A DNA stretch of 64,000 bases, from positions 1 through 64,000 of the forward strand of contig CAUQQF010000008.1 in NCBI GenBank assembly GCA_963520375.1. Direction: 5' to 3'. Under the pieces are notes generated by a model, which worked only from the letters and a program-made list of their open reading frames with translations, was not told the DNA's origin and searched no databases. Shown here one piece after another: positions 23,898-32,922 of this stretch (positions within the stretch are counted from its first letter, which is position 1; the number at the start of each line of letters is the position of its first letter). Both the position numbers and the translations under genes were made by a program. This stretch comes from JABCPE02 sp963520375. Lineage in GTDB: Bacteria > Bacteroidota > Bacteroidia > Flavobacteriales > Weeksellaceae.

Positions 23898-26717
23898 ATG
23901 TTTTACAATCATCAAGAGATAGAAAAGAAATGGCAGAAGTTCTGGGGAGAAAACCAAACTTTCAAAAGCCAGCAGCCGTCAGAAAGCAGCAAACCGAAAT
24001 ATTATGTTTTAGATATGTTTCCTTATCCATCAGGGGCGGGGCTTCATGTGGGGCATCCGCTGGGGTATATTGCGAGTGATATTTATGCCAGATTCAAAAG
24101 ACACCAAGGGTACAATGTCCTTCATCCTGTGGGGTATGACAGCTTTGGGCTTCCTGCTGAGCAATATGCAATTCAGACAGGGCAGCATCCTGCGGTGACC
24201 ACAGAGGAAAACATCAATAGATATGAACAGCAGCTTAAAAAAATAGGCTTTTCCTTTGACTGGAGCAGGGAAATAAGAACCTCTGAGCCAGCCTATTACA
24301 GATGGACGCAGTGGATATTCATAGAACTGTTTCATTCTTGGTATAATAAGGCTACAGACAGAGCGGAGAACATTTCTACCCTTGTGGCTCATTTAGAAAA
24401 GTTCGGGACAGAAAACCTTGATGCCGTTCAGTCCGATGAACTAAATTTCACTGCAGAGGAATGGCTAAACGCATCTGAGGCGGATAAACAAGATATTTTA
24501 TTGAATTACAGAATGGCTTATCGAGCAGAGACTACGGTAAACTGGTGTCCTGCACTCGGAACGGTTCTTGCCAATGATGAGGTAAAAGATGGTAAGTCAG
24601 AGCGTGGCGGATACCCTGTTTATCAAAAGAAAATGATGCAGTGGTCTATGCGTATTACAGCTTATTCGGACAGACTTTTGAGAGGGCTGGACGGGCTGGA
24701 CTGGTCAGAAGCAGTGAAAGAAAGCCAAAGAAACTGGATAGGAAAATCTGAGGGTGCTTTGGTGAAATTCGGTATTAAAGGTTCTGATGATTTTATAGAG
24801 GTTTTCACTACTCGCCCTGATACTATTTTTGGGGTGTCTTTTGTTACACTTGCTCCAGAACACGAATTGGTTTCAAAAATCACTACGCCAGAGCAGAAAG
24901 AAGCCGTGGAGGCCTATATAGAAGCCACTTCCAAACGCTCCGAAAGAGATAGAATGGCAGATGTGAAGACTATTTCAGGAGTGTTCACAGGGGCTTATGC
25001 AGAACATCCTATTACTAAAGAACCTGTCCCTATTTGGCTTGGCGATTATGTTCTTGCAGGATACGGAACAGGTGCTGTGATGGCGGTTCCTGCGGGGGAT
25101 GAGAGAGACTTTGCTTTTGCAAAACATTTTGATATTGAGATAAAAAACATATTTGACCAAGATATCTCCGAGAAGGCTTTTACCGAGAAAGAAGGTATGG
25201 TTTACCAAAATTCGGAGTTTCTAAATGGCTGCGATAGTTATGATAAGGCTGTAAAATCGGTTGTGGAATATTTGGAAAATCATAAAGTAGGAAAATCCAA
25301 AATAAACTACCGCCAGAGAGATGCTATTTTCTCACGCCAAAGATACTGGGGGGAGCCTGTTCCTATTTATTATGAAAACGAAATGCCGTATACTCTGCCT
25401 GTTTCTGCGCTTCCACTTGAGTTGCCAGAAGTAGAAAAATACCTGCCTACCGAAGATGGAAACCCGCCACTAGGGAATGCTAAAAATTTCGCTTGGGATA
25501 AGGTTAATCAAAAAGTGGTGTCTACGGAACTAATTGACAATCAAAATATTTTCCCGCTTGAATTGTCCACTATGCCAGGCTGGGCGGGGAGCTCTTGGTA
25601 TTTCTTAAGATACATGAATCCAAATAACGAAGCCGAGTTTTGCGATAAAAATATATCCGACTACTGGGGGCAGGTAGATTTGTATATCGGTGGAAGTGAG
25701 CATGCTACGGGGCATCTTCTTTATTCTCGTTTTTGGACTATGTTCCTAAAAGATAGAGGATTCATCAGCCACGAAGAACCTTTCCAAAAAATGATAAATC
25801 AAGGGATGATTTTGGGAATTTCGGCTTTTGTGTATCGTGTGGATGGAACGAATAAGTATGTTTCAAAAGCACTAGCAAAAGATTACGAAACTCAAAAAAT
25901 CCACATCGACATATCATTATTAAAAGGAACTTCGGACGAGCTGGATTTGGATAAGTTTAAGGCTTGGCGACCAGAGTTTAAGGATGCTGAATTTATCTTG
26001 GAAGACGGAAAATACATCACAGAAAGAGAGGTTGAAAAAATGTCTAAATCCAAATATAATGTAGTAAATCCTGATGACATTTGCGAAGAGTATGGGGCGG
26101 ACTGTCTAAGGCTTTATGAAATGTTCCTTGGGCCGCTGGAGCAGTCTAAACCATGGAATACACAGGGCTTGAGCGGAGTTTATGGCTTCCTTAAGAAGTT
26201 CTATAATCTTTATTTTGATGGGGATACTTTTTCGGTTTCAGAGGAAGAGCCTACGAAAGAGGAGCTTAAAATCCTGCATACATTGATTAAAAAGGTGATT
26301 TACGATATTGAGAATTTTTCGTTCAATACTTCTGTGTCGCAGTTTATGATAGCCGTGAATGAATTACAGAAACTAAAATGTAATAAAAAAACTATCTTAG
26401 AGCCGCTCAGTGTTCTGATTTCGCCTTATGCACCGCATGTTTGTGAGGAACTTTGGAGTCTTCTTGGTAATACAGAGAGTATAGATTTTGCACCTTTTCC
26501 TGCTCTAAACGAGGCGTATTTGGTGGAAGATGAAATAGAATATCCAGTGAGTTTTAATGGGAAGATGAGGTTCAAACTTTCTCTTTCTGCAGAGCTTTCT
26601 AAAGAGGAAATCGAGGAAATAGTAATGAAAAACGAGAAAGTAATCCAGCAGTTGGACGGAGCTAAACCAAAGAAAATCATAGTGGTACCGAAGAAAATCA
26701 TAAATATAGTATCCTAA
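23898..26717 (+). CDS. leuS: leucyl-tRNA synthetase
   Basis: Class I synthetase charging tRNA-Leu. At 939 residues it is about 80 longer than the E. coli enzyme, as in other Bacteroidetes. The HIGH-type motif is HVGH (50-53) in F-P-Y-P-S-G-A-G-L-H-V-G-H. The editing domain has T-T-R-P-D-T-I-F-G, and the KMSKS motif is at about 714-718. Extra segments near residues 155-210 and 635-705 account for the length. The gene has its own promoter. Confidence 0.97.
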   Translation: MFYNHQEIEKKWQKFWGENQTFKSQQPSESSKPKYYVLDMFPYPSGAGLHVGHPLGYIASDIYARFKRHQGYNVLHPVGYDSFGLPAEQYAIQTGQHPAVTTEENINRYEQQLKKIGFSFDWSREIRTSEPAYYRWTQWIFIELFHSWYNKATDRAENISTLVAHLEKFGTENLDAVQSDELNFTAEEWLNASEADKQDILLNYRMAYRAETTVNWCPALGTVLANDEVKDGKSERGGYPVYQKKMMQWSMRITAYSDRLLRGLDGLDWSEAVKESQRNWIGKSEGALVKFGIKGSDDFIEVFTTRPDTIFGVSFVTLAPEHELVSKITTPEQKEAVEAYIEATSKRSERDRMADVKTISGVFTGAYAEHPITKEPVPIWLGDYVLAGYGTGAVMAVPAGDERDFAFAKHFDIEIKNIFDQDISEKAFTEKEGMVYQNSEFLNGCDSYDKAVKSVVEYLENHKVGKSKINYRQRDAIFSRQRYWGEPVPIYYENEMPYTLPVSALPLELPEVEKYLPTEDGNPPLGNAKNFAWDKVNQKVVSTELIDNQNIFPLELSTMPGWAGSSWYFLRYMNPNNEAEFCDKNISDYWGQVDLYIGGSEHATGHLLYSRFWTMFLKDRGFISHEEPFQKMINQGMILGISAFVYRVDGTNKYVSKALAKDYETQKIHIDISLLKGTSDELDLDKFKAWRPEFKDAEFILEDGKYITEREVEKMSKSKYNVVNPDDICEEYGADCLRLYEMFLGPLEQSKPWNTQGLSGVYGFLKKFYNLYFDGDTFSVSEEEPTKEELKILHTLIKKVIYDIENFSFNTSVSQFMIAVNELQKLKCNKKTILEPLSVLISPYAPHVCEELWSLLGNTESIDFAPFPALNEAYLVEDEIEYPVSFNGKMRFKLSLSAELSKEEIEEIVMKNEKVIQQLDGAKPKKIIVVPKKIINIVS

Positions 26718-26828
26718 TTTGATAAAGATTTTAAAATTTGGTAAACTTTTTGATTATTCTATAAATATAGGAGCTTATTTTAATAAAAAAACATATTTAT
26801 TTCTTGAAATTTTCAATTTTTGATGAAA

Positions 26829-26836
26829 TAAATTTG
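26829..26836 (+). promoter_or_regulatory. -7 element of the exbB-exbD-exbD-tonB operon
   Basis: TAAATTTG, exact match, 63 bases before the exbB start. Confidence 0.6.
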
Positions 26837-26899
26837 TATAGAACAAAAAAAAGTATTTATTTTACGCAATCAAAAAATAATTTATAATTTAGTTTAGAT

Positions 26900-27763
26900 A
26901 TGGAAATGAATGTTTCAACTCAAGAGCAACAAGTAGTTGCAAGAAAAACAGGAGGTCTTAACCCATTTTTAGTATTACCACTTTTATTAGTAGTAGGTAT
27001 TTGTATTTATCTATTTGTTTTTGGTAACCCTAGTAACTTTAAAAATGAAGGACTTTCTGGAATGTCTGTCGCTTTTAGTGATATAGCAGCTAAGGACTTG
27101 GTACCTAAGCGTATTATTGGAATGGTGTATTTAGGAGGGTTTATCGTACCTGTTCTTATTACATTTGCTGTTACAGTATTGGTATTCTCTTTAGAGCGTT
27201 TCTTCGTTTTGAATAAAGCAGAAGGAGCAGGAAATCTTGAAGGTTTCGTTCTAAAAATTAGACAACTTTTAAAAGAAAATAGAATTTCTGAAGCACAAGA
27301 AGAATGTGACAAGCAGAGAGGTTCAGTAGGAAATGTTGTTAAGGAAGCTTTGACTACTTATAAGGCTCTTAGCAAAGATACTACAATGAACAGAGAACAA
27401 AAAATGGCTGCTCTTAACAAATCTATAGAAGAGGCTACAACTCTAGAAATGCCTATGATGGAAAAGAACATGTCTATCCTTTCTACATTAGGAACAGTAG
27501 CGACATTGGTAGCGTTATTAGGTACCGTAATGGGGATGATTGGTGCGTTCTATGCATTAGGTTCAGGAGGAGGAACTCCAGATGCTGCGGCTCTATCTAT
27601 TGGTATCTCTGAAGCCTTGATTAACACGGCATTAGGAATTGGTACATCTGCTATTGCTATCATATTTTATAACTTCTTTACATCTAAGATAGATGGTATG
27701 ACATTTAAAATCGATGAGATTGCAATGTCTATTCAGCAGTCTTTCGCTGAAAATCATAAATAA
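26900..27763 (+). CDS. exbB: MotA/TolQ/ExbB proton channel protein
   Basis: A 287-residue inner-membrane protein forming the stator channel that uses the proton gradient to energise TonB. It has an N-terminal membrane segment (about 20-40), a second at about 80-100 and the conserved pair near the C-terminus (L-G-T-V-A-T-L-V-A-L-L-G-T-V-M-G-M-I-G-A-F and A-L-I-N-T-A-L-G-I-G-T-S-A-I-A). The N-terminal extra helix is normal in Bacteroidetes. First gene of a four-gene operon. Confidence 0.94.
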   Translation: MEMNVSTQEQQVVARKTGGLNPFLVLPLLLVVGICIYLFVFGNPSNFKNEGLSGMSVAFSDIAAKDLVPKRIIGMVYLGGFIVPVLITFAVTVLVFSLERFFVLNKAEGAGNLEGFVLKIRQLLKENRISEAQEECDKQRGSVGNVVKEALTTYKALSKDTTMNREQKMAALNKSIEEATTLEMPMMEKNMSILSTLGTVATLVALLGTVMGMIGAFYALGSGGGTPDAAALSIGISEALINTALGIGTSAIAIIFYNFFTSKIDGMTFKIDEIAMSIQQSFAENHK

Positions 27764-27833
27764 GATTTAGTGAAAATTCATCTTGATTTTCATCTAAATT
27801 TAGTAAGAAGTTTAATTAAAATATAAATAGATA

Positions 27834-28424
27834 ATGGCAAGAATCAAACCAAAAAGACACGGAGTAGTTACTGATATGACTGCCATGTGTGATGTTGCAT
27901 TCCTGCTTCTTACCTTCTTTATCTTGACTACGGAGTTTAAACAACCCGATGTTGAGGACATTGTAACCCCTTCTTCTATATCAAAATCTAAACTTACAGA
28001 AGGAGATAATACAATGACTATTAGTGTAACAAAAGACGGAAGATATTATTTTTCACCGACTAATAATCCATCTCAAAGAGTAGAATTGTTAGAAACAATG
28101 GGAGAAAAATATAATATAACATTCACAGAGCAAGAAAAGACTGCATTCCAAAACACTCAGTTTGTAGGGGTCCCAGTTGCACAGTTGAAGGCTTTTCTTC
28201 AATTACCAGAGGATCAGAGAAAAAAATACAAAGGCTCTATACCAATGGATAGTGCAAACACGCAGCTAGTAGAGTGGGTGCAGAATAATGCAAAGATTAA
28301 TAGAGAAGCTAAACTTGCTGTAAAAGGTGATGGAGGCGCATCTTATGATAAGTTTAAAGTTCTTTTTGAAGGACTGAGAGATATAGAGTTTTATAAATTT
28401 GTGTTGGTGACAACGGAAGAATAA
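27834..28424 (+). CDS. exbD: ExbD/TolR family biopolymer transport protein (first copy)
   Basis: A 196-residue protein with a short cytoplasmic N-terminus, one membrane helix (M-C-D-V-A-F-L-L-L-T-F-F-I-L-T) carrying the functional Asp, and a periplasmic domain. It pairs with ExbB in the stator. The periplasmic part is longer than in E. coli ExbD (141 residues). A second exbD follows after 16 bases; paired exbD genes are standard in this phylum. Confidence 0.93.
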   Translation: MARIKPKRHGVVTDMTAMCDVAFLLLTFFILTTEFKQPDVEDIVTPSSISKSKLTEGDNTMTISVTKDGRYYFSPTNNPSQRVELLETMGEKYNITFTEQEKTAFQNTQFVGVPVAQLKAFLQLPEDQRKKYKGSIPMDSANTQLVEWVQNNAKINREAKLAVKGDGGASYDKFKVLFEGLRDIEFYKFVLVTTEE

Positions 28425-28440
28425 ACATAAAAGAATAAAA

Positions 28441-28977
28441 ATGGCAGAAGTACAAGTACAAGACAAAGGTGGTAAAGGAGGAAAAGTACGCTCCAAAAAG
28501 CAGTCTACAAGAGTAGATATGACACCGATGGTGGATTTGGGATTCCTATTGATTACATTCTTTATGTTTACCACTACTTTCACCAAACCAAATATTATGG
28601 ATTTGGGACTTCCTGCGAAGCCGAAGCCAGGGCAAGAGGTGCCAACTCCAGAAATTGATTTGACGAATTCTATTACATTTATTATTGCAAAGGATAATAA
28701 GTTGTTCTATCATCAGAAAGATGCCGCAGGTCTTAATGTAGAAACATTGGTAGAAACTACCTATGACCGTGAAGGAGTAGAAAAGGTAATAGCTCAAGCA
28801 AAAGGTAGAGCGAAGAAACCAGATTTCTTTACGGTGATTATCAAACCAATGGAAGATGCAAGTTTTAGAAATTTCGTTGATATCCTTGATGAGATGGAAA
28901 TTACTGGTAGTAAGAGATTTGCTATAGGAGAGATTAAGCCTTTTGAAAAGGCTGTCTATGAACAAAAAGTGAAATAA
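28441..28977 (+). CDS. exbD: ExbD/TolR family biopolymer transport protein (second copy)
   Basis: A 178-residue paralogue of the preceding gene. The single helix V-D-L-G-F-L-L-I-T-F-F-M-F-T-T keeps the channel Asp. The N-terminus is basic (K-K-Q-S-T-R-V-D-M-T-P-M). The periplasmic domains of the two copies differ, which suggests distinct roles in one stator complex. tonB starts 15 bases after its stop. Confidence 0.93.
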   Translation: MAEVQVQDKGGKGGKVRSKKQSTRVDMTPMVDLGFLLITFFMFTTTFTKPNIMDLGLPAKPKPGQEVPTPEIDLTNSITFIIAKDNKLFYHQKDAAGLNVETLVETTYDREGVEKVIAQAKGRAKKPDFFTVIIKPMEDASFRNFVDILDEMEITGSKRFAIGEIKPFEKAVYEQKVK

Positions 28978-28992
28978 TTAAAAACCAACAGT

Positions 28993-29889
28993 ATGGCAGA
29001 TAAAGAATTAGAATACACAGATTTTGAGGAACTTGTATTTGAAGATAGAAATAAAGAATATGGTGCCTATGACCTGAGAAAAAGTTATAAATGGTTTTTA
29101 ACTAAAGCTTTCTTTTTGGGGACAGTAATTTTTGTTGCGGCTATTATTTTACCACTTGTTTATGTTGCAGCTACAGAAGGGGAAAAAGTAAAAGAAACTC
29201 AGGTAGATATTGATCTGCTCCAGCACACTGAGGCTCCAGAAGAAAAAATAGAAGAAGATAAACCAAAAGAAGATGAGGAAATCCATGAATCAAAACCAGA
29301 TGAACAAAGTATTCAGGATTTGGCTCAAAAGGTGGATGATATTCCTCAGCAACAGACAATTCAGGATTTAGTTCCAGAGCCTAAAGCAGAACCTAAAAAT
29401 GAAACCCCTCCTCCTACAAATGATGAGAAGAAAGATGTGGCTACAGGAGTCAAGACTCAAGAAGGAACTAAAGATACAGGCTACCAAGGAGACCAAAGAA
29501 GAGATGGAGTGGAAGGTGGACAAGGGAATCAGTCTAAGAGAGATGATAGTAAAGTAGTAGAAAATAAGGTAGACACTAATATCGTCCATACTTCAGTAGA
29601 TGTAGAAGCTGACTATGGTAATGGAGGATTGAACGGGTTTAGAGCAAAAGTTATGGAGAACTTTGATAATGAAGCTGTAGAGGGAGAAGGTGTTCTTACT
29701 ACGACTGTTAAGTTCGTTGTAGAAACTAATGGTACTGTTTCCCAAGTAAAAGCTACGGGTTCTAATGCTGACTTTAACAGGGAAGCTGAGAGAGTGGTAA
29801 GATCCATAAAAGGATGGAAACCAGCTAAAAAAGGAGGAGTTAATGTAAGATCTTATTATAGTCTTCCATTGAAAATGAAGTTTGAATAA
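28993..29889 (+). CDS. tonB: TonB family energy transducer
   Basis: A 298-residue protein with a cytoplasmic N-terminus (D-F-E-E-L-V-F-E-D-R-N-K-E-Y-G-A-Y-D-L-R), typical of Bacteroidetes TonB. Then come one membrane helix (about 35-58), a long Pro/Glu/Lys-rich periplasmic linker (about 70-185) and a C-terminal TonB domain (V-K-F-V-V-E-T-N-G-T-V-S-Q-V...V-R-S-I-K-G-W-K-P-A). It transmits energy from ExbBD to outer-membrane receptors. A terminator follows. Confidence 0.94.
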   Translation: MADKELEYTDFEELVFEDRNKEYGAYDLRKSYKWFLTKAFFLGTVIFVAAIILPLVYVAATEGEKVKETQVDIDLLQHTEAPEEKIEEDKPKEDEEIHESKPDEQSIQDLAQKVDDIPQQQTIQDLVPEPKAEPKNETPPPTNDEKKDVATGVKTQEGTKDTGYQGDQRRDGVEGGQGNQSKRDDSKVVENKVDTNIVHTSVDVEADYGNGGLNGFRAKVMENFDNEAVEGEGVLTTTVKFVVETNGTVSQVKATGSNADFNREAERVVRSIKGWKPAKKGGVNVRSYYSLPLKMKFE

Positions 29890-29908
29890 TTTTAACTTAA
29901 TAATAAAA

Positions 29909-29937
29909 AGAGAGAAGTAAAATACTTCTCTTTTTTT
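29909..29937 (+). terminator. terminator after tonB
   Basis: AGAGAAGTA/TACTTCTCT with a 3-base loop and T7. Confidence 0.87.
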
Positions 29938-29939
29938 AT

Positions 29940-29947
29940 TATATTTG
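29940..29947 (+). promoter_or_regulatory. -7 element almost at the start codon of the next gene
   Basis: TATATTTG ends 5 bases before the ATG at 29953. The predicted transcript start is at or next to the start codon, so the mRNA may be leaderless. Confidence 0.55.
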
Positions 29948-29952
29948 TCACT

Positions 29953-30153
29953 ATGTTTTATAATTTGTTATCATTCATTGTAGGGGTTTTATATATCATT
30001 GTAGGTATTTTTGTGATTATTACAAAATCATTTGGTGTGAAATTAGAGCCGATGCCTGCAAATGTGCTGGGTTTTTTACTCTGTATTTATGGTGTATTTA
30101 GGTTAGTTAGAGCGTTTATTCGTTTAAGAAAAGAAAGAAGAGATGAGGAATAA
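29953..30153 (+). CDS. small two-helix membrane protein
   Basis: A 66-residue protein with two hydrophobic helices (about 6-25 and 37-55) and a basic/acidic tail (R-L-R-K-E-R-R-D-E-E). It overlaps the start of the PstS-like lipoprotein gene by 11 bases, which implies translational coupling. No family recognised. It heads a likely three-gene unit with the PstS-like gene and bshB1. Confidence 0.7.
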   Translation: MFYNLLSFIVGVLYIIVGIFVIITKSFGVKLEPMPANVLGFLLCIYGVFRLVRAFIRLRKERRDEE

Positions 30154-31024
30154 TTTAGTTTTATATATTTTATTGGCATTTTTGGTTTTTTCATGTAAAG
30201 GAAAAGAGCAAGAAAAAACGGCTAATGTTCATACCAGTGGCGAAATCACCCTTCAATATGATGATTCTTTTACTAATATAGCAGAAGCATTGTCTCATCG
30301 GTATATGAATGCTTACCCTAACACAAAAATAAACTTAAAAGTCAGCAAAGAAGACCAAGCATTGGAAGATTTGCTCAATCATAAGGTGGATGTTATCATC
30401 ATGTCTCGTGAACTCACAGAACAAGAACGAAAATACTGGGATGTAAAGACAAAGCTTCCATGGCAGCCCTCTTATTTTGCGGCGGATGCAGTGTGTTTTG
30501 TGGTGAATAAAAACTCCGAAAAACAGCATGTTTCTTTGGAGGAAATAAAGGAAATGTTGAAATCTGGAGACAAAAAATTGATTTTTGATGGTGCAAATAC
30601 AAGTAATCTGAACGCGGTGCTTCAAAAATTAAATTTAGATATCAAAGATGTGAAATATTCCCGATTAGAAGGGAATGAGAACATTATAGAAAGTTTGGAA
30701 AAATTTTCTAATCATATCGGTGTAATAAGCTATAATACGATTAGCCGCCCATATGGAGAGAGAGCCACAAAACTGAGACAAAATATTAAAATTCTTCCAA
30801 TAAAAGTAGGAGATTCTTTGCTTTTACCAAATAAAGAAAATCTAAAAACTCAGAAATATCCATTGACCAAACTTCTGTATTTCTTGACAGATGAAGGGAC
30901 ATTTGGGCTGGCGAATGGACTGATAAGATATTCATGTACACATATTGGACAAAAAATAGTTGATAAAGAGGGACTTCAGCCATATAATCTTTATCCAAGA
31001 ACCATAAATATAATTAACAATTAG
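30143..31024 (+). CDS. PstS-like substrate-binding lipoprotein
   Basis: A 293-residue lipoprotein (lipobox L-V-F-S-C, Cys18) with a periplasmic-binding-protein fold of the phosphate-binding (PBP_like_2/PstS) type: D-V-I-I-M-S-R-E-L-T, A-V-C-F-V-V-N-K-N, H-I-G-V-I-S-Y and the C-terminal Y-F-L-T-D-E-G-T-F-G-L-A-N-G. No pstCAB genes are present. It lies behind the TonB energising operon, so it may act in outer-membrane or TonB-linked uptake rather than in a classical ABC system. The ligand is unverified. Confidence 0.82.
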   Translation: MRNNLVLYILLAFLVFSCKGKEQEKTANVHTSGEITLQYDDSFTNIAEALSHRYMNAYPNTKINLKVSKEDQALEDLLNHKVDVIIMSRELTEQERKYWDVKTKLPWQPSYFAADAVCFVVNKNSEKQHVSLEEIKEMLKSGDKKLIFDGANTSNLNAVLQKLNLDIKDVKYSRLEGNENIIESLEKFSNHIGVISYNTISRPYGERATKLRQNIKILPIKVGDSLLLPNKENLKTQKYPLTKLLYFLTDEGTFGLANGLIRYSCTHIGQKIVDKEGLQPYNLYPRTINIINN

Positions 31025-31029
31025 AACAA

Positions 31030-31749
31030 ATGAAATTAGATATTTTAGCAATAGGCGCTCATCCTGATGATGTAGAGTTCGCATGTGGTGGAACTCTTTT
31101 GAAATTAGCTTCCGAAGGGAAAAGCATAGGAATCATAGATCTTACACAGGGAGAAATGGGAACTCGTGGAACCATAGAAACAAGGTACGAGGAGGCTGCC
31201 AATGCAGCAAAATTACTAGGTCTGAAAGCCAGAGAAAATCTGAAAATGAAAGATGGTTTTTTGGTTAATTCCGAGGAATATCAGTTGCGAATAGTGCAAA
31301 TGATTAGAAAATACCGACCAGAGATAGTCTTTTGTAATGCATGGGAAGATCGTCATCCAGACCATGCAAAGGGCTCTAAACTCGTTTCTGATGCGTGTTT
31401 TCTCGCTGGACTTAGAAAATTAGAAACAGAATATAATGGCGAAAAACAGGAAGCGTGGAGACCTAAACATGTTTTTCATTATATCCAATGGAAACACATT
31501 ACGCCTGATTTTGTAGTGGATATTTCTGATTTTATGGAGAAAAAGATGGAAGTGTGTAAAGCCTACAAAACACAGTTGTTTGATGCAAATTCCAAAGACC
31601 CAATAACGCACACTGCAACTAAGGATTTCATGGAAAGTATCACATATAGGGCTCAGGACTTAGGAAGGTTGAGTGGAGTGGACTATGCAGAGGGCTTTGT
31701 GAGTGAGCGATTGTTGGCGTTTAAAAATTTTGATGGAATTATTTGGTAG
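31030..31749 (+). CDS. bshB1: bacillithiol biosynthesis deacetylase BshB1
   Basis: A 239-residue zinc-dependent LmbE-type deacetylase that removes the acetyl group from GlcNAc-malate in bacillithiol synthesis. Metal-binding motif A-H-P-D-D at 10-14 and R-H-P-D-H at 108-112. The ending (D-L-G-R-L-S-G-V-D-Y-A-E-G-F) is typical of BshB1. It starts 5 bases after the PstS-like gene, so it is probably in the same operon although the functions look unrelated. Confidence 0.93.
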   Translation: MKLDILAIGAHPDDVEFACGGTLLKLASEGKSIGIIDLTQGEMGTRGTIETRYEEAANAAKLLGLKARENLKMKDGFLVNSEEYQLRIVQMIRKYRPEIVFCNAWEDRHPDHAKGSKLVSDACFLAGLRKLETEYNGEKQEAWRPKHVFHYIQWKHITPDFVVDISDFMEKKMEVCKAYKTQLFDANSKDPITHTATKDFMESITYRAQDLGRLSGVDYAEGFVSERLLAFKNFDGIIW

Positions 31750-31764
31750 TAAAGAAAAAATTAC

Positions 31765-31772
31765 TATCTTTG
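31765..31772 (+). promoter_or_regulatory. -7 element of the tRNA-His gene
   Basis: TATCTTTG, exact match, 14 bases before the mature tRNA. Confidence 0.7.
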
Positions 31773-31786
31773 CACCGCTTTATTAT

Positions 31787-31861
31787 GGTGGCTGTAGCTC
31801 AGTTGGTTAGAGCGTCAGATTGTGGTCCTGAAGGTCGCCGGTTCGATCCCGGTCAGCCACC
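31787..31861 (+). tRNA. tRNA-His (GTG)
   Basis: Cloverleaf with acceptor GTGGCTG/CAGCCAC plus the extra G(-1) opposite discriminator C, the identity pair of tRNA-His. D-loop AGCTCAGTTGGTTAGAGC, anticodon loop TTGTGGT (anticodon GTG) and T-loop TTCGATC are all present. No CCA is encoded. Confidence 0.97.
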
Positions 31862-31864
31862 CAC

Positions 31865-31898
31865 AAAAAAACACATTCCTTTTGGAATGTGTTTTTTT
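31865..31898 (+). terminator. terminator after tRNA-His
   Basis: AAACACATTCC/GGAATGTGTTT with a 4-base loop and T7; also placed to end the convergent kinase gene. Confidence 0.88.
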
Positions 31899-31915
31899 AT
31901 TTGTCCACTTTCTTC

Positions 31916-32773
31916 TTATTTCAAAATATATTTTTGGTGGTATTTTACTAGATTTTCTATGGGCTTTTGTACGATAGTTCCTACATTTAGGCGGTAGTAA
32001 GAGGCCACAGATTTTAGAATATCTTGGTAAATATAGGATATGGAACCCACAAAATTGATTTCACAAGAGAAACAGTTTTTATAAGGGAGAATGTGGTATT
32101 CAAAGAACCTTTTCATTTCTTGGAATACTAGATTTTGTAGGTAAGGATGGTTTTTCCTCTCGGCTACAAATTTATTGAAAGAGGCTAGATAAGAGTTAGC
32201 CATAGGAGAGTGGTAGATTTTCTGAATCAGCTGAGCTGCAGATAGTTGGTAGGTCTGCTCAAATTCATCAGCCAAATCTTTTGGTAATTTTTTCATGAAA
32301 AAATCCCTCACGACAGCTTTCCCGATGGCGCTCCCACTTCCTTCGTCTCCCAACATATGCCCTAATGAAGGGAGTTCTCTGTGTAGTGTTTCGCCGTCAA
32401 AGAGGCAGGAATTAGACCCTGTTCCTAAAATACACACAATGGCAGGAGTTCCCTGATAAGCGGCATAAGCAGCAGCTGTAAGGTCTTCCTGCACAGAGAT
32501 TTCTGCATTTGGGAAGACTTTTTGGATTTCGCTTTTTACGATTTTTTTATTTTCATCAAAACCACAGCCTGCACCATAGAAATAGATGTTTTTAAGATCG
32601 TTTTTGATTTTTATAAGGTCTGGATTTTTTTCTATTTCGTTGGCTATTTTATCATGTGCTATGATATTAGGATTTAGCCCAATGGTCTGCGTTTTCAGCA
32701 GCTCTTCTTTGCCGTTTTCTTGTAAAAGAACCCAATCACATTTGGTGGCTCCGCCATCTACGATTGCAATCAT
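31916..32773 (-). CDS. BadF/BadG-type ATPase, N-acetylglucosamine kinase-like
   Basis: A 285-residue ASKHA-fold sugar kinase. The start is the ATG at 32773, giving M-I-A-I-V-D-G-G-A-T-K-C-D-W, the phosphate-1 motif at the very N-terminus; an extension to 32830 is unlikely. Phosphate-2 is I-L-G-T-G-S-N-S near 106-113, followed by L-P-S-L-G-H-M-L-G-D-E-G-S-G-S-A-I-G, which is typical of eukaryote-type GlcNAc kinases. It probably phosphorylates GlcNAc; an FHS-family sugar transporter lies nearby on the opposite strand. Confidence 0.85.
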   Translation of the reverse strand: MIAIVDGGATKCDWVLLQENGKEELLKTQTIGLNPNIIAHDKIANEIEKNPDLIKIKNDLKNIYFYGAGCGFDENKKIVKSEIQKVFPNAEISVQEDLTAAAYAAYQGTPAIVCILGTGSNSCLFDGETLHRELPSLGHMLGDEGSGSAIGKAVVRDFFMKKLPKDLADEFEQTYQLSAAQLIQKIYHSPMANSYLASFNKFVAERKNHPYLQNLVFQEMKRFFEYHILPYKNCFSCEINFVGSISYIYQDILKSVASYYRLNVGTIVQKPIENLVKYHQKYILK

Positions 32774-32872
32774 ATTTTTGTGTAATTTTTTGGGAACGAA
32801 AATAAGGAATAATTTTTTAATTTTAATCAAAATCCATGGCGAATCTTTTTTCTCTCAAATGAATTAAAAGTT

Positions 32873-32880
32873 TAAATTTG
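32873..32880 (+). promoter_or_regulatory. -7 element of the plsC unit
   Basis: TAAATTTG, exact match, about 43 bases before the plsC frame. Confidence 0.55.
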
Positions 32881-32922
32881 CCCTCATAAAACGAAATGAA
32901 TGATTTTAAACTAAAATAAACA

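Noticed and set aside
28546..28965. 139-codon ORF opposite the second exbD
   Set aside because: Antisense shadow of a conserved gene in a tight operon.
31743..31997. 84-codon ORF over tRNA-His
   Set aside because: It covers the tRNA and its terminator; no independent support.
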